A DNA stretch of 64,000 bases from Acinetobacter geminorum (GTDB lineage Bacteria > Pseudomonadota > Gammaproteobacteria > Pseudomonadales > Moraxellaceae). The DNA lies in NCBI RefSeq assembly GCF_013009345.1, contig NZ_JABELE010000015.1:31635-95634 (forward strand), in the 5' to 3' direction. Below, piece by piece: positions 27,830 to 36,944 of the stretch. The notes under the pieces are model-generated. The model was not told the DNA's origin. It did not search any database and saw nothing but the letters and a program-made list of their open reading frames with translations. Within the stretch, counting starts at the first letter, position 1. Every line of letters begins with the position of its first letter. The position numbers and the translations under genes are program-made.

Positions 27830-29293
27830 ATGGTCGAAGTCGAACTAAAGTTTCAGTTACCTGAATCGAAGAAAAAAACTGTCCAGCAATACTTAAAAAA
27901 ACACAAAGCAAAGAATATTCACTTACAGGCAAAGTATTACGATACTCCTGATCGACTGCTTGCAAAAAACGGTATGGCCTTACGTTTACGTAAAGAAGAT
28001 GATCAATGGGTACAAACATTTAAAGCCGCAGGTCAAAGCCATCTCCACCGTGTTGAAGAAGAAATTCATTTAGGTGTGTGTGACCAAGAACCTGACTTAA
28101 ACCTTGAGTTATATCAAGATAATAAAGTGGTAACTGATTTAATTAATACGGCTTTAGGAACAGAAGCCGAAAAATTAAGTTTGCAGTTTGAGACTGATGT
28201 ACAGCGCACCTACCATGTGTTTGAAGCAGATAATACAGCGATTGAAGTTTGCTTAGATGATGGGGTCGTAAAAACAGCGGATGCACAAAGTGTAATTTGT
28301 GAAGTCGAATTTGAACTCAAACAAGGGGCTGTGAAAACGCTCATTCAGTTTGCGCAGCAATGGATTAATCGTTACGCACTTTGGCTTGATGTAAGAAGCA
28401 AAGCCGAACGTGGCAACTTATTAGCATTAGGACAAGCCGCCTCACCTGCTGTTCATGCTAAAAGTCTGACATTAAATAAAGATATTACTGCTGAACAGGC
28501 TCTAAAAAAGATTGTCGAAAACTGTTTAGGGCAATTCTTACCAAATATGGCTGTCATTGCCGATGGAGTTGCCAAAGCTGAGCATATCCATCAGGCACGT
28601 GTCAGCTTACGTCGTTTACGTAGTGCCCTTAAGCATTTTGCAGGTTGGTCAAGCGAGCTAAATCCTGTTTGGGAAGAACAAATTGCCGAGCTTTTCCGTA
28701 AACTTGGAGACACTCGTGATGAAGATGCGATTCGCACCGAAGTGTTACCTATTATTCAACAACATGGATCACCTGAACTTTTACTACCAGTTTCAGCTCA
28801 GCCCTCAAAAGAACTCTCAACAATCTTTACCTCTGCGGACACGATTAAGCTATTACTCGATTTATTAGCATTTGCTTATTCAGAAGAAGATTCAGACAGC
28901 AAAACAGGTGGATTAAAAAAACACATTAAAAAGAGTTTAGATAAGTTACATCATCAAGTGATTAATAATGCTGAACACTTCTCTGAGCTTGAAGTGAATG
29001 AACAGCACAAAATAAGAAAGCAAGCTAAACAGTTACGTTATTGTGTTGAGTTTATTTCGAGCCTTTATCCAAATAAAAAAGTACAGCAATATTTAAAACA
29101 GCTACAACCTGTGCAAAATACCCTAGGTCAATATAACGATTTGTTTATTGCAGAAGGTATTTTTAACAATGTGGTTGAACAAGATCCGTCTTTCTGGTTT
29201 GCTCTAGGCTGGGTCAAAGCCAAACAGCCACAATTACAAAAGCGCTCAGCAAAAGCTTTACAGGCTTTTAGTGAGGTTGAAACTTTCTGGTAA
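27830..29293 (+). CDS. CYTH-CHAD domain protein (inorganic triphosphatase YgiF-like)
   Basis: The 487-residue protein starts with the CYTH signature ExExK (VEVELKFQLP), followed by other CYTH strands (YYDTPDRLLAKNGMALRLRKE, EVCLDDGVV). From about residue 210 comes a helical CHAD domain with IHQARVSLRRLRSALKHF and KIRKQAKQLRYCVEF. E. coli YgiF of the same layout hydrolyses tripolyphosphate; CHAD domains bind polyphosphate. Cytoplasmic. GGGAG precedes the ATG. Confidence 0.92.
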   Translation: MVEVELKFQLPESKKKTVQQYLKKHKAKNIHLQAKYYDTPDRLLAKNGMALRLRKEDDQWVQTFKAAGQSHLHRVEEEIHLGVCDQEPDLNLELYQDNKVVTDLINTALGTEAEKLSLQFETDVQRTYHVFEADNTAIEVCLDDGVVKTADAQSVICEVEFELKQGAVKTLIQFAQQWINRYALWLDVRSKAERGNLLALGQAASPAVHAKSLTLNKDITAEQALKKIVENCLGQFLPNMAVIADGVAKAEHIHQARVSLRRLRSALKHFAGWSSELNPVWEEQIAELFRKLGDTRDEDAIRTEVLPIIQQHGSPELLLPVSAQPSKELSTIFTSADTIKLLLDLLAFAYSEEDSDSKTGGLKKHIKKSLDKLHHQVINNAEHFSELEVNEQHKIRKQAKQLRYCVEFISSLYPNKKVQQYLKQLQPVQNTLGQYNDLFIAEGIFNNVVEQDPSFWFALGWVKAKQPQLQKRSAKALQAFSEVETFW

Positions 29294-29296
29294 TTT

Positions 29297-29332
29297 ATAA
29301 AAAGTCGCTGTAAACAAGCAGCGACTTTTTAT
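29297..29332. terminator. Bidirectional terminator after the CYTH-CHAD gene
   Basis: AAAAAGTCGCTG/CAGCGACTTTTT with an 8-nt loop lies between convergent genes. Its edge overlaps the stop codon of the minus-strand gene. Confidence 0.88.
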
Positions 29333-29961
29333 CGGTATTTACCAAATACTTTCCATACGCCGTTATCTGCTAAGGGATCACTATAGCTATCGCTGCGTTG
29401 TTTTCTTGGCTTATCACGAGCATCGACCAGTTTAAAATGCGGCTCAATCCCTAGCACAATCCCATTAGTATAAAAGCGTGAACGTGTATATTCGCTTTGT
29501 CCATGCTGGAATACATAGGTTCTTAAATCGATGAATTCACGGTGAGCAACCAGAGCCGCGGTATCATCACTTTGCAACCATTCTTGCATCGTAAAAATCT
29601 GATCAGTTTCGAACTGCCCGCATTTTTCAATAAGACTCGCAACACCGCGAAAAGTTTTAGATTCTTTTGCGCGTGTTTTATTAATCCGAATTCGGTCTAC
29701 GTGAAAAAAGAATAGCGGTAAATTTAAATGACTTGGCAAATGAATCGCATCTGGTAATTCATCTTCCATAAATGGCTGAAAAAGCTCTTGCGCCCTTTCA
29801 ATTAGCCCCTGCCATTGACGGTAGTAGTTTTCGACTTCTTCTTGCAAGCCATAATAAATGGGCAATCCTTCGACATGCTCTAAATATTGAGGTGGGAAAA
29901 CATGCTGGCGTAATAAAGCAATATCTGTCTTTAAACTTTGAATAGCAATTGCATCTTGCAT
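29329..29961 (-). CDS. Conserved hypothetical protein, 210 residues
   Basis: I do not recognise a family. The ATG at 29961 is chosen because AGGAGA lies 7 nt upstream; an in-frame codon six residues earlier is the alternative. The protein is soluble, with no signal peptide or membrane segment. Helix-rich N-terminal half (VENYYRQWQGLIERAQELF), a middle segment FFFHVDRIRINKTRAKESKTFRGVASL and a basic C-terminus with DKPRKQRSDSYSDPLADNGVW. Coding quality is good and it is flanked by single-gene units, so it is a real gene of unknown role. Confidence 0.78.
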   Translation of the reverse strand: MQDAIAIQSLKTDIALLRQHVFPPQYLEHVEGLPIYYGLQEEVENYYRQWQGLIERAQELFQPFMEDELPDAIHLPSHLNLPLFFFHVDRIRINKTRAKESKTFRGVASLIEKCGQFETDQIFTMQEWLQSDDTAALVAHREFIDLRTYVFQHGQSEYTRSRFYTNGIVLGIEPHFKLVDARDKPRKQRSDSYSDPLADNGVWKVFGKYR

Positions 29962-30068
29962 ATTAGTTTCTCCTACCAATACTTAGGCTATTTACAGACT
30001 AAGTCAAAGGTTTTGTTTCCGCAAGCGTTTGCCTATAATAAGCAGCTCTATTTTTGCGGGAATAAGTC

Positions 30069-30452
30069 ATGTCTCAAAAGATTAATGCAACAGATATTAC
30101 TGAAGAAGAAGCATTAAATGCTGTTTTCTTTGAGCGTGCGGATGAATTTATTAAACAAGCTAATGATTTTTGTCGCCCGCCAAAAGATAAAAAAGTAGAT
30201 CCAGCTGAGCTACGTGGTCAAGTGAGTGCTGCAATGTTATTTGCCACTGCCCGTTTCAATACGTGGGTAGCAGCAAATAACTTTAAAGATGGTAATGAAA
30301 TGCGTGATGCGAAAGATCAGGTCATGTCTTACCTTCTTCAGCAGTTTCAGATGATGCTTGAAGATAACTTCGATGAGTATTGTGAACAATTCGAAAATTA
30401 TTTACGTTTCCGTAAAAATGAAGATTTTCACGCGCACAAACATGATCATTAA
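30069..30452 (+). CDS. DUF3144 family protein
   Basis: The 127-residue acidic, helical cytoplasmic protein matches what I recall of DUF3144: FFERADEFIKQANDFC near the start, SAAMLFATARFNTWVAANN in the middle and a His-rich end (DFHAHKHDH). No function is known. GGGAATAAGTC precedes the ATG, and a terminator follows the stop. Confidence 0.8.
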   Translation: MSQKINATDITEEEALNAVFFERADEFIKQANDFCRPPKDKKVDPAELRGQVSAAMLFATARFNTWVAANNFKDGNEMRDAKDQVMSYLLQQFQMMLEDNFDEYCEQFENYLRFRKNEDFHAHKHDH

Positions 30453-30468
30453 TATGATTTAAAGACCT

Positions 30469-30503
30469 AAATAAAAAGCCACTTTTCAGTGGCTTTTTAT
30501 TTA
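30469..30503. terminator. Bidirectional terminator, DUF3144 gene / M16 peptidase
   Basis: AAATAAAAAGCCACT and AGTGGCTTTTTATTT form the stem around a TTTC loop between two convergent genes. Confidence 0.88.
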
Positions 30504-30513
30504 CGAGAAGACT

Positions 30514-33276
30514 TTATTTTTTTGCTGCCTGACCATATTGATCAGCCATCACTTCGACTAAATGTTCAGGTTTAATATACTTCTTAATTACTCTATTAAT
30601 GTCAGCAACAGTCAATTTAGTTAACTCTTGATCATGACGAATTCGGTCTTGCAATGTTTTGTTTGTTTCAAGCTGTAGATTTAACATGCCATGAATATTA
30701 CGCTCATCTTCTAGTGCCGTAACTCGTTTCTTCATGATATCTGCTTTAGCAGCTTCAAGCTCTTGCTCAGTTACACCGTTTTTAACCAAATCATTTAACA
30801 CTTTATGTATTGATGCAGACACTTGTGCTGAGCGACCCGAAGTATAATTTGCACTAATACTCAAAGCCCCTACATTCGTGTCACGGTCAAGTTGCAGCCC
30901 ACTTCCAAAACCATACACCAACGCATTTTTCTCACGAAGCTCTTGAGCTAAACGTGATGAAATTTGAGATTCCCCTAAAATATAATTCATTAAAATGAGA
31001 GCAGATGCATCTGGATGGTTTTTCCCAACTGGAATTGAAAGCACACTTTGGTAGCTACCAAATTCGCGCTGCTCAGACAAAACATGAACTTGCTGTGCTG
31101 GAAAATCAACGTGATCAATCAAGATTTTTTGATATGGTTGCTTACCGTTCCAACGACCAAATTCCTGATTCAGTAATTTCTGCATCTTTTTCGCATCAAA
31201 TTCACCTGTAATGGCAATTTGAGCATGGTTCATTGCAAAGAAACGCTCATATAACTCTTTCACCTGTTCTTGAGTTGCATTTTTCAACTGCTGTTTTGCC
31301 AGTTCAGGTTCAAAGTGATAACGCAAATCACCTGGTTGATATTCTTCAAGCAACCGTGAAAGTGTTAAGCCAGCCACTACATCTGGCTCAGTATAAGGGC
31401 GATCAAGGCTTGATAAGCTTTGCGATTTAATTAAATCAAATTGAGATTGTTCAAATTTCGGATTTTTCATCACATCAAGAACAAACTTGAAAAACTCATC
31501 AAATTTTTCTGATTTAGACTGAATATTAATGGTCATGCCATTGCCATCAGCACTTGCATAAGCCGCACCGCCTGCATCAATTGATTTATCAGCAATATCT
31601 TGCAAACTGTATTTATCAGAACCACGAAGCAATAAGTATGACGTTAAATCAACTACCGTACCTTTATTAAATAAAGATTTTTCTGTTCCGAAGTCCATCG
31701 TAATCGTTGCATAAGTCCGATCATCACGTGTTTCAACTGGGAATAAAGCATACTTCATTCCATTTTTTAGTTTTCCACGAATAATCTTTTTCTCATTGCT
31801 TTCAACATATTGCTTTGAAGTTTTTAAAAACTCAGCAACTTCTTGTTGATATACTTTCGGATCTTTTAAAGGCTCAGCCTTTGCTTCGACCTGATCTAGA
31901 GTTTTAGGCGACTCTTTTGAATTTTGCTGTTGAGCTTTTTTCTGGTCTTCGGGGGTTGGCAAAATGTCGCCATCAATACGATGCTCAGCCACAAGGAACT
32001 GCTTTAAAGTTTGATTCACTTCATCTAGCTTAACTTTTTCTACTGAATCCAAATCTTTAAAATATTGATCCCATTGCCCGCCAGCGACGGTGTAATCACT
32101 TAACCGTGACCCAAGTGCTACCGCATCTTTAGTGATTAAGTCACCTTGAGTTTTCATTAAACTTTTAACACGATTTAATTCAACCTCAGTAAAAGGCTTC
32201 CCTTTTTCAATGCCCGCTAACAAAGAGCTTTCAACTTTTTTTGGGTCATTACTAGGTGAATAAATGGCACCAAGAAAGACCACATTAAAATCTTGATCTA
32301 GCCAAGTACTCGCATCAACATTTGTGGTAATACCTGTTTCAACCATGTTCTGGTATAAGTGACCACTTGGCTGCATTGTATATAACAAAGGCGCTAAAGC
32401 GAGCGTGGGCTGAATTTTGGTATTTTTACCATTCATATAGATATGGAATTTAGCGAGATCGCTCCCCTTTTTCACCATAAACTGACGATTTTTTATTTTT
32501 GTAGAGTCGAGCACAGGAATCTGTACAGGCTTAGGAACAGCTCTTGCCGCGATTGGGCTAAAATATTGATCTATTGTTTTTAAGACATCTGTCTTATCGA
32601 ACTTACCTGAAATCACCATGACTGCATTATTAGGTGCATACCAGCTACGATAGAACTGGTTTAATTCAGGCATTTTAATCGATTTAAGCTCAGGTAAATC
32701 GCCAATCGGTAAACGACCTAAATATTGGTTACCATAAGCTGACTTCCACATTTGATCCATCAGCACAGCAAAAGGCTGATCCATACGGACCTCACGTTCG
32801 CGTTTTACGATTTCAATTTCAGAAGGAACAAATTTTTCTTGAAGAACTAATTTATCCATACGTTCAGATTCAAGATACAGCACCTGATCAAGCGCAGTTT
32901 TTTCTGGACGAACAATATTGGTATATTTGGTCGAGTAATAATCGGTACTAGCGTTTGTCATCAATGTATATTGATCTAAACGACGCTGGAATTCTTCCCC
33001 TTTAACATTTTGTGTCCCCTTAAAAGCCAAGTGCTCAAGCAAATGAGCTAAGCCACTTTTACCTTGCGGGTCATTTAATGAGCCTGTTAAATAAATGGTA
33101 TTAATAAAGATTTTATTTTCTTTGTCATTCGGCGCAAGTACAATCCGAAAACCATTATCTAATTTATATTCCTCAATATTTTGCTTACTTTTTACTAGTG
33201 TAGTTTGTGCCCAAGACGCAGCACTTAAACCAAGAATACATAGGGAGAGTGTCAGTTGTTTAAACTGCATAAACAT
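30514..33276 (-). CDS. M16 family zinc peptidase, periplasmic
   Basis: The 920-residue protein has a signal peptide (FKQLTLSLCILGLSAASWA, cleaved before QTTL). The first M16 domain has the inverted zinc motif HLLEH in GLAHLLEHLAFKGT and the distal Glu in the ERMDKLVLQEKFVPSEIEIVK region. The second M16 domain (from about residue 500) lacks a metal site, as usual for the paired half. It is of pitrilysin/PqqL-like organisation, degrading peptides in the periplasm. Transcription unit of one gene, sharing a terminator with the DUF3144 gene. Confidence 0.92.
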   Translation of the reverse strand: MFMQFKQLTLSLCILGLSAASWAQTTLVKSKQNIEEYKLDNGFRIVLAPNDKENKIFINTIYLTGSLNDPQGKSGLAHLLEHLAFKGTQNVKGEEFQRRLDQYTLMTNASTDYYSTKYTNIVRPEKTALDQVLYLESERMDKLVLQEKFVPSEIEIVKREREVRMDQPFAVLMDQMWKSAYGNQYLGRLPIGDLPELKSIKMPELNQFYRSWYAPNNAVMVISGKFDKTDVLKTIDQYFSPIAARAVPKPVQIPVLDSTKIKNRQFMVKKGSDLAKFHIYMNGKNTKIQPTLALAPLLYTMQPSGHLYQNMVETGITTNVDASTWLDQDFNVVFLGAIYSPSNDPKKVESSLLAGIEKGKPFTEVELNRVKSLMKTQGDLITKDAVALGSRLSDYTVAGGQWDQYFKDLDSVEKVKLDEVNQTLKQFLVAEHRIDGDILPTPEDQKKAQQQNSKESPKTLDQVEAKAEPLKDPKVYQQEVAEFLKTSKQYVESNEKKIIRGKLKNGMKYALFPVETRDDRTYATITMDFGTEKSLFNKGTVVDLTSYLLLRGSDKYSLQDIADKSIDAGGAAYASADGNGMTINIQSKSEKFDEFFKFVLDVMKNPKFEQSQFDLIKSQSLSSLDRPYTEPDVVAGLTLSRLLEEYQPGDLRYHFEPELAKQQLKNATQEQVKELYERFFAMNHAQIAITGEFDAKKMQKLLNQEFGRWNGKQPYQKILIDHVDFPAQQVHVLSEQREFGSYQSVLSIPVGKNHPDASALILMNYILGESQISSRLAQELREKNALVYGFGSGLQLDRDTNVGALSISANYTSGRSAQVSASIHKVLNDLVKNGVTEQELEAAKADIMKKRVTALEDERNIHGMLNLQLETNKTLQDRIRHDQELTKLTVADINRVIKKYIKPEHLVEVMADQYGQAAKK

Positions 33277-33365
33277 ATAAATACCAATTAATTTGAATAA
33301 TAAAAAATCAATAGTTGTGGGACTATAGTAGGAAATTTAAGCTGACTTTCATAGTAAAGTTTTGA

Positions 33366-33391
33366 AAAAAAAGCCGTTTATTTAAACGGCC
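33366..33391 (-). terminator. Terminator of the PhzF-like gene
   Basis: GCCGTTTA and TAAACGGC pair around a very short loop, followed on the minus strand by eight Ts. Confidence 0.75.
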
Positions 33392-33398
33392 TTATATT

Positions 33399-34214
33399 TT
33401 AAGGAAAAATTTCAGCTTGCATATAAAGCTTCCCATACCCTGAAACTTCAATACGTTCCTGATTCAGGATATTGCAATATAAAACGCCTCCACGGCTAGA
33501 AGCCTGATAAGCCATAATATTATTTTTATCGAGTTTCTCTGCCCATAATGGTGCTATTGCCGTATGAATTGAACCCGTAACTGGATCTTCCTCAATGCCC
33601 GCGACAGGTGCAAAATAACGCGATACACAATCATATTGTTGATCGGCTTTTGAGGTGATTGCAACATCCATCCCTGCAGTGGTAATCGCAGTCCGTTTAC
33701 CTAAGGCTTTAAGTAAGTTCATGTCAGGCTGCTCATCTAACACGTCTTGCACTGATTCATACTCAACAATGTAGGCTTGAACATTTTGATAAACCGCTTT
33801 AAAGGGTTTTGTTAATGCTTGACGTAAAAGAGCTGGATAATCTTCAACTTGATGAGCTTTGCGAATTGGAAAATCCATTCTGATTTTACCGTCTTCATCT
33901 TGGTGAACGATAAAAAGCCCTAAATTTCGGACATGAAAATTAAGAGTCTTTTTCTCGGTAAAATCTTTAAATAATACAAAAGCACTGGCAAGTGTGGCAT
34001 GCCCACAGAAATCAACTTCGATCGTTGGAGTGAACCAACGGATTTCATAGTTTTCAGAGTCTATAATTTTTACAAAAGCAGTTTCAGATAAGTTGTTTTC
34101 AAGTGCTATCTTCTGCATTAAATCTACATCTAACCACTCTTTTTCAACAACGACAGCGGCTGGATTTCCACGAAATAACTCTTTTGTAAAAGCATCGACT
34201 TGATACATTTTCAT
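33399..34214 (-). CDS. PhzF family isomerase/epimerase
   Basis: The 271-residue protein has the PhzF two-lobe layout: YQVDAFTKELFRGNPAAVVV, the catalytic Glu in ENNLSETAFVK, EVDFCGHATLASAFVL, and the second-half GIEEDPVTGSIHTAIAPLWA. Family members isomerise or epimerise small ring compounds; PhzF itself acts in phenazine synthesis. No phenazine genes are nearby, so the substrate is unknown. Confidence 0.92.
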   Translation of the reverse strand: MKMYQVDAFTKELFRGNPAAVVVEKEWLDVDLMQKIALENNLSETAFVKIIDSENYEIRWFTPTIEVDFCGHATLASAFVLFKDFTEKKTLNFHVRNLGLFIVHQDEDGKIRMDFPIRKAHQVEDYPALLRQALTKPFKAVYQNVQAYIVEYESVQDVLDEQPDMNLLKALGKRTAITTAGMDVAITSKADQQYDCVSRYFAPVAGIEEDPVTGSIHTAIAPLWAEKLDKNNIMAYQASSRGGVLYCNILNQERIEVSGYGKLYMQAEIFP

Positions 34215-34315
34215 GATAGTGCTCTCTTTTGTAATAGGCTCATTTTCGAAAATTATTTAAAAGAAAAACAGATACAGTTTTTTTAAAATTAACATCACAG
34301 TAATAATTTATGCAT

Positions 34316-34356
34316 ATAAAAAACGGCTCATCCAGAATAGAGAGCCGTTTTTTTTA
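34316..34356. terminator. Terminator between PhzF promoter side and tcyP
   Basis: AAACGGCTC/GAGCCGTTT with a 12-nt loop lies 13 bp beyond the tcyP stop and has T/A runs on both sides. Confidence 0.82.
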
Positions 34357-34363
34357 CTGATCT

Positions 34364-35758
34364 TTAATGATGTTGAGTTAATTCAATTTCATCTTCACTG
34401 TTTAATATTTCTTTATCAGTCTGGCCCATGAATTGACTCGTCACTACACCCGCAGTCATTGAACCATTTACGTTTAATGCAGTACGTCCCATATCAATGA
34501 GGGGTTCAATTGAAATAAGAAGCGCAACCAAAGTTACAGGTAAACCCATTGCAGGAAGAACAATCAGCGCAGCAAAAGTCGCACCACCACCTACTCCGGC
34601 AACCCCAATTGAACTTAAAGTCACAATACCAACTAACGATGCAATCCACATTGGATCTAAGGTGTTAATACCCATAGTAGGTGCAACCATCACCGCGAGC
34701 ATTGCCGGATATAAACCTGCACAACCATTTTGACCAATAGTCGCCCCAAAAGAAGCAGAGAAACTTGCAATAGATTCAGGCACACCTAAACGACGAGTTT
34801 GTGTTTCAATGCTCAATGGAATACTGGCAGCACTTGAACGACTAGTAAATGCGAACGTTAAAACTGGAGCAACTTTCTTAAAGAATTTAAGAGGAGAAAC
34901 ACCCGTCATCATCAAAATAATGGCATGTACGATAAACATAATCACCAAGCCTAAATAAGACGCCACCAAGAAACCGCCTAGATTTAAGATATCTGCGACA
35001 TTTGAACTAGCCACAACTTTGGTCATAAGCGCAAATACACCATACGGCGTAAGTGTCATCACGAGACGAACGAGTTTCATTACCCATGACTGCAACGTCT
35101 GAATCGCAGTCAGAATACGTTGACCTTTTTCTGCGTCGTCCTTCATTAGGTTAAGCGCTGCTATACCTAAAAAGACGGCGAAAATAACCACGCTAATAAT
35201 TGAAGTTGGGTTTGCACCAGTTAATTCAGCAAATGGGTTACTTGGAATAAAGGAAAGAATAAACTGCGGTACACTTAAATCGGTAACTTTACCTACATAA
35301 TCTGTATTAATCGCAGTTAAACGTGCAGTTTCAGCAGCACCTTGCACCAAACCTTTTGCCGTTAAGCCAAACAGATTGGTAACAAATACCCCTACCAGTG
35401 CAGCAATCAGCGTTGTAAAGAGTAAAGTACCGATCGTATAAAAACTGATTTTGCCTAAAGAAGATGCTTGGTGTAATTTTGCCACCGCTCCCAAAATAGA
35501 CACAAATACCAAAGGCATCACAACCATTTGTAAAAGTTTTACATAGCCGTTTCCAACGATATTAAACCAGCTAATAGATTCAGCAAGAATCGGATGGCCA
35601 CCGCCATAAATCAAATGTAGTCCTAAACCAAACACCACACCTAGAACTAAGCCAGCCAGAACTTTTTTCGATAAGCTCCAGTCCGTTTTACGTGTTTGGG
35701 CGAGTAAAAATATTAACCCGACAAAAACCACAATATTGATGATTAAGGGTATATTCAT
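34364..35758 (-). CDS. tcyP: L-cystine sodium symporter TcyP-like
   Basis: This dicarboxylate/amino acid:cation symporter family protein is 464 residues from ATG 35758, where GGAG lies 7 nt upstream and the product opens MNIPLIINIVVFV, like E. coli YdjN/TcyP (MNFPL...). An ATG ten codons earlier would only add a non-conserved leader. Key segments are LLQMVVMPLVFVSILGAVAKL, TSRSSAASIPLSIET, and the C-terminal SIEPLIDMGRTALNVNGSM that carries the substrate and cation sites. It imports cystine across the inner membrane. Confidence 0.88.
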   Translation of the reverse strand: MNIPLIINIVVFVGLIFLLAQTRKTDWSLSKKVLAGLVLGVVFGLGLHLIYGGGHPILAESISWFNIVGNGYVKLLQMVVMPLVFVSILGAVAKLHQASSLGKISFYTIGTLLFTTLIAALVGVFVTNLFGLTAKGLVQGAAETARLTAINTDYVGKVTDLSVPQFILSFIPSNPFAELTGANPTSIISVVIFAVFLGIAALNLMKDDAEKGQRILTAIQTLQSWVMKLVRLVMTLTPYGVFALMTKVVASSNVADILNLGGFLVASYLGLVIMFIVHAIILMMTGVSPLKFFKKVAPVLTFAFTSRSSAASIPLSIETQTRRLGVPESIASFSASFGATIGQNGCAGLYPAMLAVMVAPTMGINTLDPMWIASLVGIVTLSSIGVAGVGGGATFAALIVLPAMGLPVTLVALLISIEPLIDMGRTALNVNGSMTAGVVTSQFMGQTDKEILNSEDEIELTQHH

Positions 35759-35966
35759 TCCCAAACTCCAAATTATTGCTTGTGTCATCTTTCAAGGGGG
35801 CATATTTGACCATAGCCGGCCTATATAAACTACCCTTTTCAACAATTTTATAGCATCAAGATGATTACAAACCTCTGTGAGAATATAAAATGACTTTTTC
35901 ATACATATATATCACTTTTAATTTATAAATTAAGTTAGATATTTACGTATGAAAATCAATCACAAC

Positions 35967-36848
35967 CTAAGCAACCTTTAATTGAAATTGTTGCTCAATA
36001 AAATGAATAAACTGCTTTAAATTGGTTCCCCATGTTTCAGGAGACTGGGCAACCAAGTAAGTAGTAAAATGAGCGGATTCAGTATTAAGTCCAAAACAAT
36101 TGACTGAAACTTTATCTGCAACTTTTGTGAGATATGATTTCGGTAATAAAGCAAAACCCACCCCTAATTCGACACAGCTTACAATCCCGTCAAGACTGCC
36201 CATTTCCATAATTTGTGAAGGCGGAACACTGTGATCATTTAAAAACAACTCAATTGCATGTCGATATGAACACCCCTGCCGAAATGCAATAAATCTGGTC
36301 TTTGCAAGAGTCGCCTTGTCTGGGAAACCCTGTTGTTGCTTAGGACAAACCAAAACCAGCTCTTCATGCCATACAGGAAAACTATATAACTCAGGAATCG
36401 AATGTTTCGATGCCACAAAAGCACAGTCTAACTCCCCCTGATGTATTGCATTTAATAAATAACGGGTCGGATGAGTTTGAAGTTCAATAGGCAAAGTAGG
36501 ATACTGCCTCATACATTGATTGAGTAATTGAGGTAGACGTATTGCTGCTGTCGTTTCCATACTGCCCAAACGAATGGATTCATTCGGATCAATATCACCT
36601 TCTTGAAAGATCTTCTTAGCTTTATCGTGCAATGCAATCATTTGAACAGCATAGCTATGTAACTGTTGTCCAGCATTCGTTAAAGTCACGGGGTTATTAC
36701 GATTGAATAAAATAACCTCTAACTCTTCTTCAAGTTTTTTTATATGGCTCGTGATATTCGATTGAACCGTATACATTTTTTGTGCAGCCAATGAAAAACT
36801 TCCACTCTCTGCAACTGCTAAAAAAAACTCTAGAGACTTAAGCAACAT
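35967..36848 (-). CDS. LysR family transcriptional regulator
   Basis: The 293-residue protein has the LysR helix-turn-helix FSLAAQKMYTVQSNITSHIKKLEEELE and an effector domain, in the AlsR/CynR-like branch (SLDGIVSCVELGVGFALLP). It is divergent from an MFS transporter with a 96-bp gap that carries a TATCT-7-AGATA dyad just upstream of its own start. It likely controls that transporter and itself. Confidence 0.92.
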   Translation of the reverse strand: MLLKSLEFFLAVAESGSFSLAAQKMYTVQSNITSHIKKLEEELEVILFNRNNPVTLTNAGQQLHSYAVQMIALHDKAKKIFQEGDIDPNESIRLGSMETTAAIRLPQLLNQCMRQYPTLPIELQTHPTRYLLNAIHQGELDCAFVASKHSIPELYSFPVWHEELVLVCPKQQQGFPDKATLAKTRFIAFRQGCSYRHAIELFLNDHSVPPSQIMEMGSLDGIVSCVELGVGFALLPKSYLTKVADKVSVNCFGLNTESAHFTTYLVAQSPETWGTNLKQFIHFIEQQFQLKVA

Positions 36849-36853
36849 ACTAC

Positions 36854-36870
36854 TATCTCAAAATAAGATA
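36854..36870. promoter_or_regulatory. LysR operator candidate TATCT-N7-AGATA
   Basis: A perfect 5-7-5 dyad fits the T-N11-A pattern of LysR sites. It lies 6 bp upstream of the LysR start codon, suited to autoregulation, and about 75 bp upstream of the MFS start. Confidence 0.55.
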
Positions 36871-36944
36871 ACAACTATCATATTAAATCATTTTTAAAGA
36901 TTTAAAAACTCGCTTTTAATAATAAAAAAATTGAGCGTCCTCTC

